Assembly (NCBI GenBank): GCA_020444045.1
Contig: JAHLLS010000036.1
Span: forward strand, 1-38,832
Direction: 5' to 3'
DNA length: 38,832 nt
Source of the DNA: Deltaproteobacteria bacterium
Lineage (GTDB): Bacteria; Desulfobacterota; Desulfobacteria; Desulfobacterales; UBA5852
Part shown: positions 32,430 through 38,832 of the stretch, one piece after another
How the letters are laid out: every line of letters begins with the position of its first letter
Numbering within the stretch: position 1 is the first letter of the stretch
Made by a program: the position numbers and the translations under genes
The notes under the pieces: model-generated
The model's database searches: none
What the model was told of the DNA's origin: nothing
Seen by the model: only the letters and a program-made list of their open reading frames with translations

Positions 32430-32819
32430 ATGATCCATGGGGATAGGGAAAGGGCGACCCGGGACATCCAGAAAATGTTCTGTGCCGGCGGCGATAAAAA
32501 GATCTTTTCGAGCATCCCCTTTTCACTGCGCAAGCGGTTGCCCGGGTTGCACGTCAACCTGGCTACAGATTTCATGGCGGCCGCCGTAGTGGTCTGGGTA
32601 TGGTACGGCAAATTTAACCTGGGGCTTGTCATCGGCCTGGGCATGCTGCTAAATTTGTTTTTTGATGGTCTGGCGGGTGCGTCCATGCCACTGCCGATGC
32701 GGCGCCTTGGCCTCGATCCGGCCCAGAGCTCGAACATCATCCTGACCACGGTGACCGATGGGATGGGGTTCATGGCGTTTTTGAGCCTGGCGGTGATATT
32801 TGAACAGTTCCTGCTCTAA
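32430..32819 (+). CDS. shortened MgtE-like membrane protein
   Basis: The 129-residue protein resembles only parts of the MgtE Mg2+-channel membrane domain. After a polar N-terminus (1-38), RKRLPGLHVNLATDFMAAAVVVW looks like the first MgtE membrane helix. The sequence then goes straight to NLFFDGLAGASMPLPMRRLGLDPAQSSNIILTTVTDGMGFMAFLSLAVIF, which matches the last two, including the TTVTD aspartate that lines the MgtE pore. The second and third helices and the MgtE_N and CBS sensor domains are absent, yet the frame is intact. It may be a minimal channel, an assembly partner or a relic. It lies between the diadenylate cyclase and a K+ channel, with gaps of 10 and 31 bases, so probably one operon. 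Confidence 0.8.
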   Translation: MIHGDRERATRDIQKMFCAGGDKKIFSSIPFSLRKRLPGLHVNLATDFMAAAVVVWVWYGKFNLGLVIGLGMLLNLFFDGLAGASMPLPMRRLGLDPAQSSNIILTTVTDGMGFMAFLSLAVIFEQFLL

Positions 32820-32850
32820 TCCCTGAATGCTCGAAGGAAACCCGGCCTGA

Positions 32851-33843
32851 ATGGACTATTCCAAAATCAAAATATCCCTGCTTCTTTTCAGCGGCATCAT
32901 TGCGCTCGGTACCCTGGGCTATGTCATCGTCGATCATATGACAATCTATGATGCCTTCTACATGACCATCATCACCATCAGCACGGTAGGTTTCAGCGAG
33001 ATCCGACCCCTCTCACCCGGCGGACGGGCCATCACGATCTTTATCATCGTAACCGGCATCAGCCTGGGCACCTACACCCTGGGGCTTCTCGTCAGAATAT
33101 TTGTGGAGGGCGAACTCCAATTTTATTTAGGGAGACGCAAATTGCGCAAGGACATCAAGGACCTGGAAAACCATTACATTGTCTGCGGCTTCGGCCGCAT
33201 CGGCCGGATTATCTGTGAAGAATTGGCGGCCTCCGGCATAGCGTTCGTCGTGATCGAAATGGATGCCGACAAAATCGAAGCCCTGGAAAAATACAAGTTT
33301 CTCTATCTCATCATGGATGCGACCGTGGAGGAAACCCTGCATCAGGCGGGTATCATGGCCGCCAAAGGGCTCGTCACCGCCGTACGCTCCGACGCCAACA
33401 ATGTGTTTATCACATTGACCGCCAAAGGGTTGCGGCCCGACATCTTTGTGCTCTCGCGCACCTCCGATGTCAACAACGAAAGCAAACTCCTCCGCGCCGG
33501 CGCTTCCCGGGTGGTCGCCCCCTATCAGCTCGGCGGCCGCCGCATGGCGCAGGTTCTCAAGACACCCACCGTCATCGATTTCATCGATACCGCCTTGATG
33601 AACACCTCGCTTGACCTGGCCATCGAAGAAGCCTTGATCAGCCCCAATTCGGAATTGGCCGGGAAATCGCTGCTCGAAAGCAATATCCGGCGAGACTTCG
33701 GCATCATCATGATTGCCATTAAAAAACCCAGCAGCAAAATGATCTTCAACCCCCTGCCAACCGAAAAGCTGGAAGGCGGCGACGTGGCGGTCGTGATTGG
33801 GAAAAGGGAAGAGCTGGAACGCCTGCGGCATAAACTGGAGTAG
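32851..33843 (+). CDS. two-helix potassium channel with RCK (TrkA_N/TrkA_C) domains
   Basis: The 330-residue protein has the layout of MthK-type channels: helix 1 (about 8-28), pore loop with the filter T45-V46-G47-F48-S49-E50, helix 2 (about 60-88), then an RCK domain with the Rossmann motif YIVCGFGRIGRIICEEL and the acidic end of strand 2 (VVIEMDAD), and a C-terminal RCK_C lobe from about residue 245. It should conduct K+ across the inner membrane, gated by a cytoplasmic ligand. RCK_C lobes of Ktr/Kup-linked proteins in other bacteria bind c-di-AMP, and the gene is in the cyclase operon. The second glycine of the usual GYG/GFG filter is Ser here. AAGGAA lies 12 bases before the ATG. Confidence 0.9.
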   Translation: MDYSKIKISLLLFSGIIALGTLGYVIVDHMTIYDAFYMTIITISTVGFSEIRPLSPGGRAITIFIIVTGISLGTYTLGLLVRIFVEGELQFYLGRRKLRKDIKDLENHYIVCGFGRIGRIICEELAASGIAFVVIEMDADKIEALEKYKFLYLIMDATVEETLHQAGIMAAKGLVTAVRSDANNVFITLTAKGLRPDIFVLSRTSDVNNESKLLRAGASRVVAPYQLGGRRMAQVLKTPTVIDFIDTALMNTSLDLAIEEALISPNSELAGKSLLESNIRRDFGIIMIAIKKPSSKMIFNPLPTEKLEGGDVAVVIGKREELERLRHKLE

Positions 33844-33880
33844 CGGTTTCCAGGCCGGGCGGAAACGATCAAGGGGGGGG

Positions 33881-34897
33881 CTATCGGTCTTCCGTTATTT
33901 CTTCCCGGAACTCTTCGATGATCGGTTCGATGCCCTTGAGCCGATCCAGATGGGCAATATGAATCACCGCGTCGCCCCGGTGCACCAGAGGCAGGTTCAA
34001 GCGGCCGATAACGATCCCGGACACCGGCGAACGGATCTCCACTTCCTCGTCGCCAAAGGGATCGGCGATTTCGCCGATTTTGGAATTCTTGGCCACCCGC
34101 CCGCCCAACGGCACTTTCATCCGCAGGATGCCGCTGATCGGCGCCCGCACCCATGAGGTGGTGTCCGCAATGAGGGGGTCGATTTCGGATGTTGGGGATT
34201 GTTTGGCGGTCAACATGCCCAATGCCTTCATGACGGACATGACGCCGCGCAGGCCCGCCCGTATCGCCACCTCATCGAAGCGCAAGGCTTCCCCGGCTTC
34301 ATACAGCAGGGTCGGAATGCCCAGTTCCGCCGCGGCATGCCGCAACGATCCTTCCCGCAGCCGGGCATTGATAATCACCGGCACCTTGAAAGCCCTGGCC
34401 AACCGGAGTGTTTCTGGATCGTCGATGGCCGCCCGGATCTGGGGCAGGTTCGCCCGGTGATTGGATCCGGCATGCAGATCGATACCGTGGGTACAGCCCT
34501 GGATCACCTCCTCCATGACGGTGCCGGCCAGCTGCGACGTCAGCGATCCTTTCTCCGACCCCGGGAAGAAGCGGTTGAGGTCCCGCCGGTCCGGAGAATA
34601 GCGCGAATGCTGCAAAAACCCATAGACGTTGACCACGGGAACCGCCAGGAGTGTTCCCCGGATCGATCGCAATCGCTTCAGCTTCATCAGCCGTCGAATG
34701 ATCTCCGTCCCGATGATCTCGTCGCCGTGAATGGCGCCGCTAACAAACAGGCGGGGGCCCTCACGCCGTCCGTGCACCACATGGACCGGCATGGCCATTT
34801 CGGTGTGGGTGTAGAGGCGGGCAACCGGTACCGAAACGGTGGCCTGCTGGCCCGGTTTGATCCGGGTACCGGCGATGGTGATGGCAGGCTGCATCAT
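33881..34897 (-). CDS. M14-type succinylglutamate desuccinylase/aspartoacylase-like enzyme
   Basis: The 338-residue protein has the zinc site of the AstE/AspA branch of M14 hydrolases: His57 and Glu60 in AIHGDE, and His142 in IDLHAGS, with the substrate-binding Arg105/Arg109 in RRDLNR. A C-terminal beta domain of about 100 residues (VRAPISGILRMKVPLGGRVAKNSKIGEI) resembles a biotinyl-lipoyl-like fold seen in this subgroup. It probably removes an acyl or amino-acid group from a small molecule or peptide. Its start overlaps the rimK stop by 4 bases, so it may trim products of RimK, but this is inferred. It is last in the rim operon and tail-to-tail with the K+ channel gene. Confidence 0.85.
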   Translation of the reverse strand: MMQPAITIAGTRIKPGQQATVSVPVARLYTHTEMAMPVHVVHGRREGPRLFVSGAIHGDEIIGTEIIRRLMKLKRLRSIRGTLLAVPVVNVYGFLQHSRYSPDRRDLNRFFPGSEKGSLTSQLAGTVMEEVIQGCTHGIDLHAGSNHRANLPQIRAAIDDPETLRLARAFKVPVIINARLREGSLRHAAAELGIPTLLYEAGEALRFDEVAIRAGLRGVMSVMKALGMLTAKQSPTSEIDPLIADTTSWVRAPISGILRMKVPLGGRVAKNSKIGEIADPFGDEEVEIRSPVSGIVIGRLNLPLVHRGDAVIHIAHLDRLKGIEPIIEEFREEITEDR

Positions 34898-35799
34898 CCC
34901 CTACCCTTGGTGCGGGTTTTACCGGGTGCGGCGTGTTTTTCGATATAGGCGATCACCATGCCGGCCACGTCCTTGCCGGTGGTCTTCTCGATGCCTTCCA
35001 GGCCGGGTGATGAATTAACCTCCATGATAACCGGTCCGTGGTTCGAACGCAGCATGTCGACACCGGCCACACGCAGTCCCATGATCTTGGCTGCCCGGAC
35101 GGCGGTTGACCGCTCCTCGGGGGTAATGCGAATGGTTTCCGCGCGCCCGCCCCGGTGCAGATTCGACCGGAACTCCCCTTCCGGACCGCGGCGCAGCATG
35201 GCTGCCACGACTTTATCCCCAATGACCCAGCACCGGATGTCCCGGCCGCTGGACTCTTTGATAAACTCCTGCACCAGGATGTTGGCCTTGAGACTGCGAA
35301 AGGCCTGGATCACGCTCTGGGCGGCCTTATCCGTCTCGGCCAGGACGACGCCGACGCCTTGGGTGCCTTCGATCATCTTCACCACCAGGGGAGCACCCCC
35401 CACCAGATTGATCAGATCGTCCGTGTATTGGGTGGAATGCGCAAACCCGGTCACCGGAAGCCCGAGCCCCTTGCGGGCCAGCAACTGAAGGCTGCGCAGC
35501 TTGTCCCGTGAGCGGCTGATGGCCACCGACTCATTGAGGCAGAAAACGCCGATCATTTCGAACTGGCGCACCACGGCAGTGCCATAAAACGTAATGGAAG
35601 CGCCAATACGGGGAATGATGGCATCGAATCCCTGCAGCTTCTCACCCTTGTAATGGATCTCGGGGTGGTGGGAGGTGATATCCATGTAGCAGCGCAACGG
35701 GTTGATGACCCGGACCTCGTGGTCGCGGTCACGCGCCGCCTCAACCAGGCGGCTGGTGGAGTATAACTCGGCCTTACGGGAGAGTATGCCTATTTTCAT
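34894..35799 (-). CDS. rimK: RimK-type ATP-grasp glutamate ligase
   Basis: The 301-residue protein is a typical RimK: N-terminal MKIGILSRKAELYSTSRLVEAA, the central ATP-grasp core with PLVVKMIEGTQGVGVVLAE (phosphate loop), VQEFIKESSGRDIRCWVIGDK, and the metal site IMEVNSSPGLEGIEK near the C-terminus. RimK adds glutamate residues to the C-terminus of ribosomal protein S6, and relatives make glutamate-tailed peptides or cofactors. Genes for a RimB-like protease and an M14 deacylase overlap it by 4 bases on each side. Ribosomal protein S6 is not in the window, so the true substrate is open. Confidence 0.92.
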   Translation of the reverse strand: MKIGILSRKAELYSTSRLVEAARDRDHEVRVINPLRCYMDITSHHPEIHYKGEKLQGFDAIIPRIGASITFYGTAVVRQFEMIGVFCLNESVAISRSRDKLRSLQLLARKGLGLPVTGFAHSTQYTDDLINLVGGAPLVVKMIEGTQGVGVVLAETDKAAQSVIQAFRSLKANILVQEFIKESSGRDIRCWVIGDKVVAAMLRRGPEGEFRSNLHRGGRAETIRITPEERSTAVRAAKIMGLRVAGVDMLRSNHGPVIMEVNSSPGLEGIEKTTGKDVAGMVIAYIEKHAAPGKTRTKGRG

Positions 35800-36314
35800 T
35801 TTTTGCCTTTCCTTCCGGGTCGCCTCGGATAGTTTCTGGCCAGGGACCGGCCGGCCGTATAGGACCGCCCGGGATCGATTACAAATCGTTTTTCCACCGC
35901 GGTTCGCCCCAGAAGCATTCGAAATATCATGGCATCACGGTTGGTGAGGGTGACATTGATTCGCCATATCTCATTTTTCAGCACCACGTCCGTCTGGATG
36001 ACATAGCGCTTTTCAATATGGCCGCCGGAGTCTTTCACACGACGGCGCTCCAGCACCGGGGCTTCGCAAAACAGTTCGATGTCTTTGCGCTTCTGCAACG
36101 GGTGGATGCCGAAGCGGACCATGCGGATGCCGCCGGCGGTAAATTCTTCGAGGCTGAACGTATGCAGAGCCGAGGTCCGGGCACCGGTGTCGATTTTGGC
36201 TTTGATAGCCGGAATACCAAGTTGCGGCAGGGCAAGCCATTCCCGCCAGCCGATGCGGCCCAGCGGTTGATCCGGAGGCACCGCGAGACTCTTGTCGTTT
36301 TTCGTCTTTGCCAT
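35796..36314 (-). CDS. RimB-like retropepsin-type protease (PF05618)
   Basis: The 172-residue protein has the aspartic-protease-like motif Asp42-Thr-Gly-Ala (KIDTGARTSALH) of the retropepsin-like RimB/'ATP-dependent zinc protease' family, preceded by GRIGWREWLALPQLGI and followed by conserved VLKNEIWRINVTLTNRD and MLLGRTAVEKRFVIDP. In Pseudomonas RimB works with RimK on glutamate tails. The start at 36314 follows CGGAG; the frame goes 30 codons further upstream without a better start. Its stop overlaps the rimK start by 4 bases. The basic C-terminal tail (RRPGRKGKK) may contact RNA or the ribosome. Confidence 0.88.
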   Translation of the reverse strand: MAKTKNDKSLAVPPDQPLGRIGWREWLALPQLGIPAIKAKIDTGARTSALHTFSLEEFTAGGIRMVRFGIHPLQKRKDIELFCEAPVLERRRVKDSGGHIEKRYVIQTDVVLKNEIWRINVTLTNRDAMIFRMLLGRTAVEKRFVIDPGRSYTAGRSLARNYPRRPGRKGKK

Positions 36315-36444
36315 AAGCGTCTCCGATTCAACCACCGCGCAGGATCCGCCCGCCACGGCGCAAATGAACACCGGGGGAAAATAGCCGCCATACCCGCCAT
36401 CCATCAGATCGGGCAGCTGTCAGGTTATACGTACACGAATGGAT

Positions 36445-36460
36445 TGCAATTGGAAAGCCC
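36445..36460 (-). promoter_or_regulatory. weak sigma-54-like element before the rim genes
   Basis: Minus-strand GGGCTTTCCAATTGCA has GG and GC ten bases apart and a perfect TTGCA, but matches only 13/16 of the consensus. It would start transcription near 36434, 120 bases before the RimB-like gene. The rest of 36315-36513 shows no gene or terminator. Confidence 0.25.
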
Positions 36461-36513
36461 CGGCATCCGGCAAGGGATGTGGGAAAATCGACAATCGTGG
36501 CAGGCGATCGCCG

Positions 36514-36762
36514 CTATTCAAGCGAATGCGGCGGCATCAGAAGAAAACGGTTGACGTTAAAGACGGTTCGGCCGATCGGATCCTCAAAGGTTCCCCAAAG
36601 GGCCACCTGTTGTCGCAGATGACCGATGATATTGGTTTGCAATGGCCCGCCGATGGGAATTTCTTTTTCGTCGGCTGTCGCCAGCGCAACGGCCTTGACG
36701 CTGCCGTTGCCGCTCCAGTCCACCGGTATTAGGAGTCCTGTGAGATAAATTTCCTGGTCCAT
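36514..36762 (-). CDS. unknown 82-residue protein, probably sigma-54 controlled
   Basis: Not recognised. The ORF could start 21 codons earlier (36825), but that start lies inside the sigma-54 promoter; the ATG at 36762 has AAAGG/GGCGGG upstream. The protein seems to be a small all-beta domain: strands MDQEIYLTGLLIPVDW, SVKAVALATADEKEIPIG, NIIGHLRQQVALWGTFED and RTVFNVNRFLLM. This spacing of glycines and hydrophobic residues is like an OB-fold, which is only an inference. No signal peptide or metal motif is seen. It lies directly downstream of a perfect -24/-12 promoter, and no terminator separates it from the RimB-RimK genes, so it may head that operon. Confidence 0.7.
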   Translation of the reverse strand: MDQEIYLTGLLIPVDWSGNGSVKAVALATADEKEIPIGGPLQTNIIGHLRQQVALWGTFEDPIGRTVFNVNRFLLMPPHSLE

Positions 36763-37029
36763 CGCGGCCCGCCTTTCCAGCGTCCTTGGCGTTGAAAGTG
36801 CCTTTGCACCCAGACCCTTTAGCAACAGATGTGCCAGTCAGATGCACCCCTAATCCCGCCCGGGGTATCGTGGCGCTGGTAGTGGGTATAGGAGGAAAAA
36901 TGCTTGGGGAAAGTTGGACCAGCCTGTGCGTCCTGAACGGCAACATGCCATCCTTGCGGTGTGAAACAAGTGCCGACAGATCCGATATGGAAAAAACCGG
37001 AATTTGTAATTCAGGTTTGGCCGGTGTGC
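36763..37029 (-). other. intergenic region between activator gene and 82-residue gene
   Basis: It holds the perfect sigma-54 promoter at 36821-36836. Upstream of it (36837-37029) space for activator sites is available; the only repeat seen is a short GAATT-TGT-AATTC (37000-37012). On the plus strand GGAGG (36891-36895) precedes a 48-codon ORF, not judged a gene. Confidence 0.5.
36821..36836 (-). promoter_or_regulatory. perfect sigma-54 promoter
   Basis: Read on the minus strand: TGGCACATCTGTTGCT, 16/16 to TGGCAYRNNNNTTGCW, with the invariant GG and GC ten bases apart. Transcription should begin near 36811, about 49 bases before the ATG of the 82-residue protein. The gene for a sigma-54 activator ends 194 bases upstream. 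Confidence 0.8.
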
Positions 37030-38445
37030 TCAGTGGGCTGACTTGAAGGTTTCCTTGCGGTAGCCATACTTCTTCATGAGTTTGTGCAGCTGGCGGGTGG
37101 TGATGCCGGCTTCCTCGGCCGAGCGATTGATGCGTCCCTTGTGGCGTGCCAGAAGATCTTTCAGATAGCGTCGTTCGATCTCCTCGATTCCTTCCGCCCG
37201 AACTTGTGCCAGCGCGTGGGAGGTATCGATGGACACTTCCGCCGTCAGCCATTCTTCCTCGAAAAAATCGGCCGGGAAACTCTCGGGCGTGAGGGTGTCC
37301 GACTGCTCGAGGATGTAAGCCCGTTCGATCAGGTTCTCGAGCTCACGGATATTGCCCAGCCAGTTGTACATTCCAAGCGCCTTAATGACGGTCGGATGCA
37401 CATGATGGATCGCCTTGGGTCCGAAATCACTCAGTTTTTTGAGAAAGCTTTCCACCAGGTGAGGGATGTCCTGAATGCGCTCCCGCAGCGGGGGAAGATC
37501 GATAGGAAAGACATTCAACCGATAATACAGGTCCTTGCGAAACAGACCCTCTTCTGTCATTTGCTTCAAATCCGCATTGGTGGCCGCGACTACCCGCACA
37601 TCCGTCTTGAGCGTCGCCTCGCCGCCCACGCGCTCAAACAACCCCTCCTGCAGAATCATCAGCAGCTTGACCTGGGCCGCGGGGGTCAGGGTGCCCACTT
37701 CGTCCAGGAAAATGGTCCCGCCGTTGGCGATTTCGAATTTCCCCATTTTCCGGCGGATGGCCCCGGTAAAGGCGCCTTTTTCATGTCCGAAGAGCTCGCT
37801 TTCCAGCAGCGTATCCGGAATGGCGCCGCAGTGAACACTGATAAACTGGGCATCACGCCGATTGCTGTGCCGGTGGATCAACTTGGCCAGAAGGCTTTTG
37901 CCGGTGCCGGTTTCTCCCGTTAACAGCACGGCGGTGCGGGTGGGGGCCACCGATTGAATGAGGTCGTATACCTTTTTCATGCTTCCGCAACGGGTTCGAA
38001 CGATCTCCCGCACATCGGTTTCCCAAAATTGCTCGCGAAGGTAATCGAGTTCCGATTCCAGGATCTGCCCTTCATAGACATCCCGGGTAATGAATTCGAC
38101 TTCTTCCCTGCCAAGGGGCAGCTTCAGATAACTTGCCGCCCCCGCTTCGACGGCGGCAATACCCGCTTGAATCTGGTCCGGTGAAACGACGACGATGATT
38201 TTAATCGATGGTCGCAGACGCCAGATGGGGTCGAAAAGGGCCTTAAAGTCATCTATGGTCAGTAAATGGTGATCGGTCCGTGGTACCGCCGCCAGTTCGA
38301 CAAAGAAATAATCATAGGCTTGGGCTTCAAGACATGCCGTCACCACGGCAAAGGTTACAAATTCCGTTTTGGAACTGTTGCCAATCCCGGCCTTGATCAC
38401 CTCTTTGAGCGCACCATCGCGACATGCAACAAGAAATTCCCGCAT
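37030..38445 (-). CDS. sigma-54-dependent enhancer-binding protein (pseudo-receiver, AAA+, Fis-type HTH)
   Basis: The 471-residue activator has three parts. Residues 1-125 form a receiver-like domain in which Glu50 stands at the usual phosphorylated-Asp place (YFFVEL) while the conserved Lys is kept (K108, YLKLP), so it may act without phosphorylation. Residues about 150-390 are the sigma-54 AAA+ domain, with Walker A GETGTGKS (177-184), the sigma-54-contacting GAFTGA (224-229), Walker B GGTIFLDE (242-249), VAATNADL and arginine-finger regions. The C-terminal Fis-like helix-turn-helix (RINRSAEEAGITTRQLHKLMKKYG) binds DNA. It opens sigma-54 promoters with ATP. No sensor kinase is adjacent. Two strong sigma-54 promoters flank the gene. 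Confidence 0.94.
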   Translation of the reverse strand: MREFLVACRDGALKEVIKAGIGNSSKTEFVTFAVVTACLEAQAYDYFFVELAAVPRTDHHLLTIDDFKALFDPIWRLRPSIKIIVVVSPDQIQAGIAAVEAGAASYLKLPLGREEVEFITRDVYEGQILESELDYLREQFWETDVREIVRTRCGSMKKVYDLIQSVAPTRTAVLLTGETGTGKSLLAKLIHRHSNRRDAQFISVHCGAIPDTLLESELFGHEKGAFTGAIRRKMGKFEIANGGTIFLDEVGTLTPAAQVKLLMILQEGLFERVGGEATLKTDVRVVAATNADLKQMTEEGLFRKDLYYRLNVFPIDLPPLRERIQDIPHLVESFLKKLSDFGPKAIHHVHPTVIKALGMYNWLGNIRELENLIERAYILEQSDTLTPESFPADFFEEEWLTAEVSIDTSHALAQVRAEGIEEIERRYLKDLLARHKGRINRSAEEAGITTRQLHKLMKKYGYRKETFKSAH

Positions 38446-38660
38446 GATAAAAACAAGCCCCTTATGATCGCTTCGACATCATGAGCACGATCGCCGGCCG
38501 GCCTGGCCAGGATAGGCCCCTGGGCAATGGGTCGCCATAACATGACCGCCCGATCCATGGCGACCGGATCGGACCCTGAAAAAAGGCCGTCAATGCAATC
38601 GTCGACAACAGCCACCCGAAAAATCGGAACTCCCATATCAGGTTTTCCGCTTGATACGAG

Positions 38661-38686
38661 TAACACCATTAAATGTCAACGTGTTA
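38661..38686. promoter_or_regulatory. inverted repeat next to the right-edge promoter
   Basis: TAACAC (38661-38666) and GTGTTA (38681-38686) with a 14-base spacer, ending six bases before the -24 element. It may be a regulator site, though it is close for a sigma-54 enhancer. Confidence 0.35.
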
Positions 38687-38691
38687 TATAA

Positions 38692-38707
38692 TGGCATACC
38701 AATTGCC
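38692..38707 (+). promoter_or_regulatory. sigma-54-type promoter reading out of the window
   Basis: TGGCATACCAATTGCC matches the consensus at 15/16 (last base C), with GG and GC ten bases apart. Transcription would start near 38718 and read rightwards, divergent from the activator gene. Its target gene lies beyond the right edge. Confidence 0.65.
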
Positions 38708-38832
38708 TTATCAAATCGAGAATACAAAGATAACCACAGGCGACAGGACAAGGCCTACCCGGCATCCATACGCCCATTAGCCCGGATGTTTCATGAAAAT
38801 ACGGATTCGAGCCATTGACGGTCGAAAATTTT

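Larger units (their letters stand above)
38446..38832. other. right-edge region upstream of the activator gene
   Basis: No supported gene. It holds the activator's own 5' region, a half-site ATCGGAAC (38623-38630), a TAACAC-N14-GTGTTA inverted repeat (38661-38686) and a sigma-54 promoter reading rightwards. A minus-strand ORF reaching back to 38669 overlaps the activator start and lacks a ribosome binding site. Confidence 0.5.

Noticed and set aside
36900..37046. Plus-strand 48-codon ORF with a GGAGG four bases upstream
   Set aside because: The sequence has no recognisable pattern, overlaps the activator gene end and lies in the region expected to hold activator sites; the ribosome binding site alone is not enough.
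38397..38669. Minus-strand ORF of 90 codons upstream of the activator gene
   Set aside because: It overlaps the activator start, lacks a ribosome binding site and resembles no domain.
1..38832. Search by eye for tRNA, rRNA, CRISPR arrays, insertion sequences and phage genes
   Set aside because: Nothing convincing was found.

Overview
The window carries 32 well-supported protein genes plus one likely overlapping small gene on GC-rich DNA. No rRNA, tRNA, CRISPR array, transposase or integrase was seen. The gene set points to a chromosomal region of an anaerobic deltaproteobacterium (Desulfobacterota, Desulfosarcina-like): a polyunsaturated-fatty-acid/polyketide-type synthase with its own phosphopantetheinyl transferase, a TAXI-type TRAP transporter with a universal stress protein, a sigma-54 activator, and a membrane diadenylate cyclase. 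The lineage is inferred from content; no marker gene is present.

Layout. Bases 1-3471: C-terminal part of a multidomain ACP-KR-DH synthase, then an Sfp-type phosphopantetheinyl transferase that would activate its carrier domains. Bases 3472-5813: a possible small RNA or attenuator, a small secreted basic protein, then an ECF sigma / zinc-finger anti-sigma / CpxP-Spy-like periplasmic protein operon, probably an envelope-stress circuit, whose sigma gene looks leaderless. Bases 6086-9161: dodecin, HtpG and a secreted DUF1566 protein. Bases 9360-13212: TAXI-TRAP operon (binding protein, fused permease, UspA). Bases 13545-20764: glycosyltransferase, CPBP membrane protease, HrpA helicase and a CoA-disulfide-reductase-like flavoprotein. 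Bases 20759-27452: three ion transporters on the minus strand (CorA, an SLC12-type cotransporter, a long MscS channel). Bases 27654-29789: YitT membrane protein, an overlapping Cys-rich ORF, a DksA-like factor, an unknown protein and HU in one minus-strand run. Bases 30437-33843: a zinc-ribbon protein, then a fused CdaA-CdaR diadenylate cyclase, a shortened MgtE-like membrane protein and an RCK potassium channel. Bases 33881-38445: an M14 deacylase, RimK and a RimB-type retropepsin-like protease (4-bp overlaps), an unknown 82-residue protein, and a sigma-54 enhancer-binding protein.

Two themes stand out. First, intergenic DNA holds four strong matches to the sigma-54 -24/-12 element (TGGCAYRNNNNTTGCW): a perfect one between the activator gene and the 82-residue/rim cluster, one at the right edge divergent from the activator, and a divergent pair between yitT and the zinc-ribbon gene with an 8-bp-arm palindrome beside it. 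This suggests a local sigma-54 regulon. Second, the diadenylate cyclase fused to its usually separate regulator sits in an apparent operon with a reduced Mg2+-transporter-like protein and an RCK K+ channel. RCK proteins are known c-di-AMP targets elsewhere, so this looks like a compact c-di-AMP/ion-homeostasis module.
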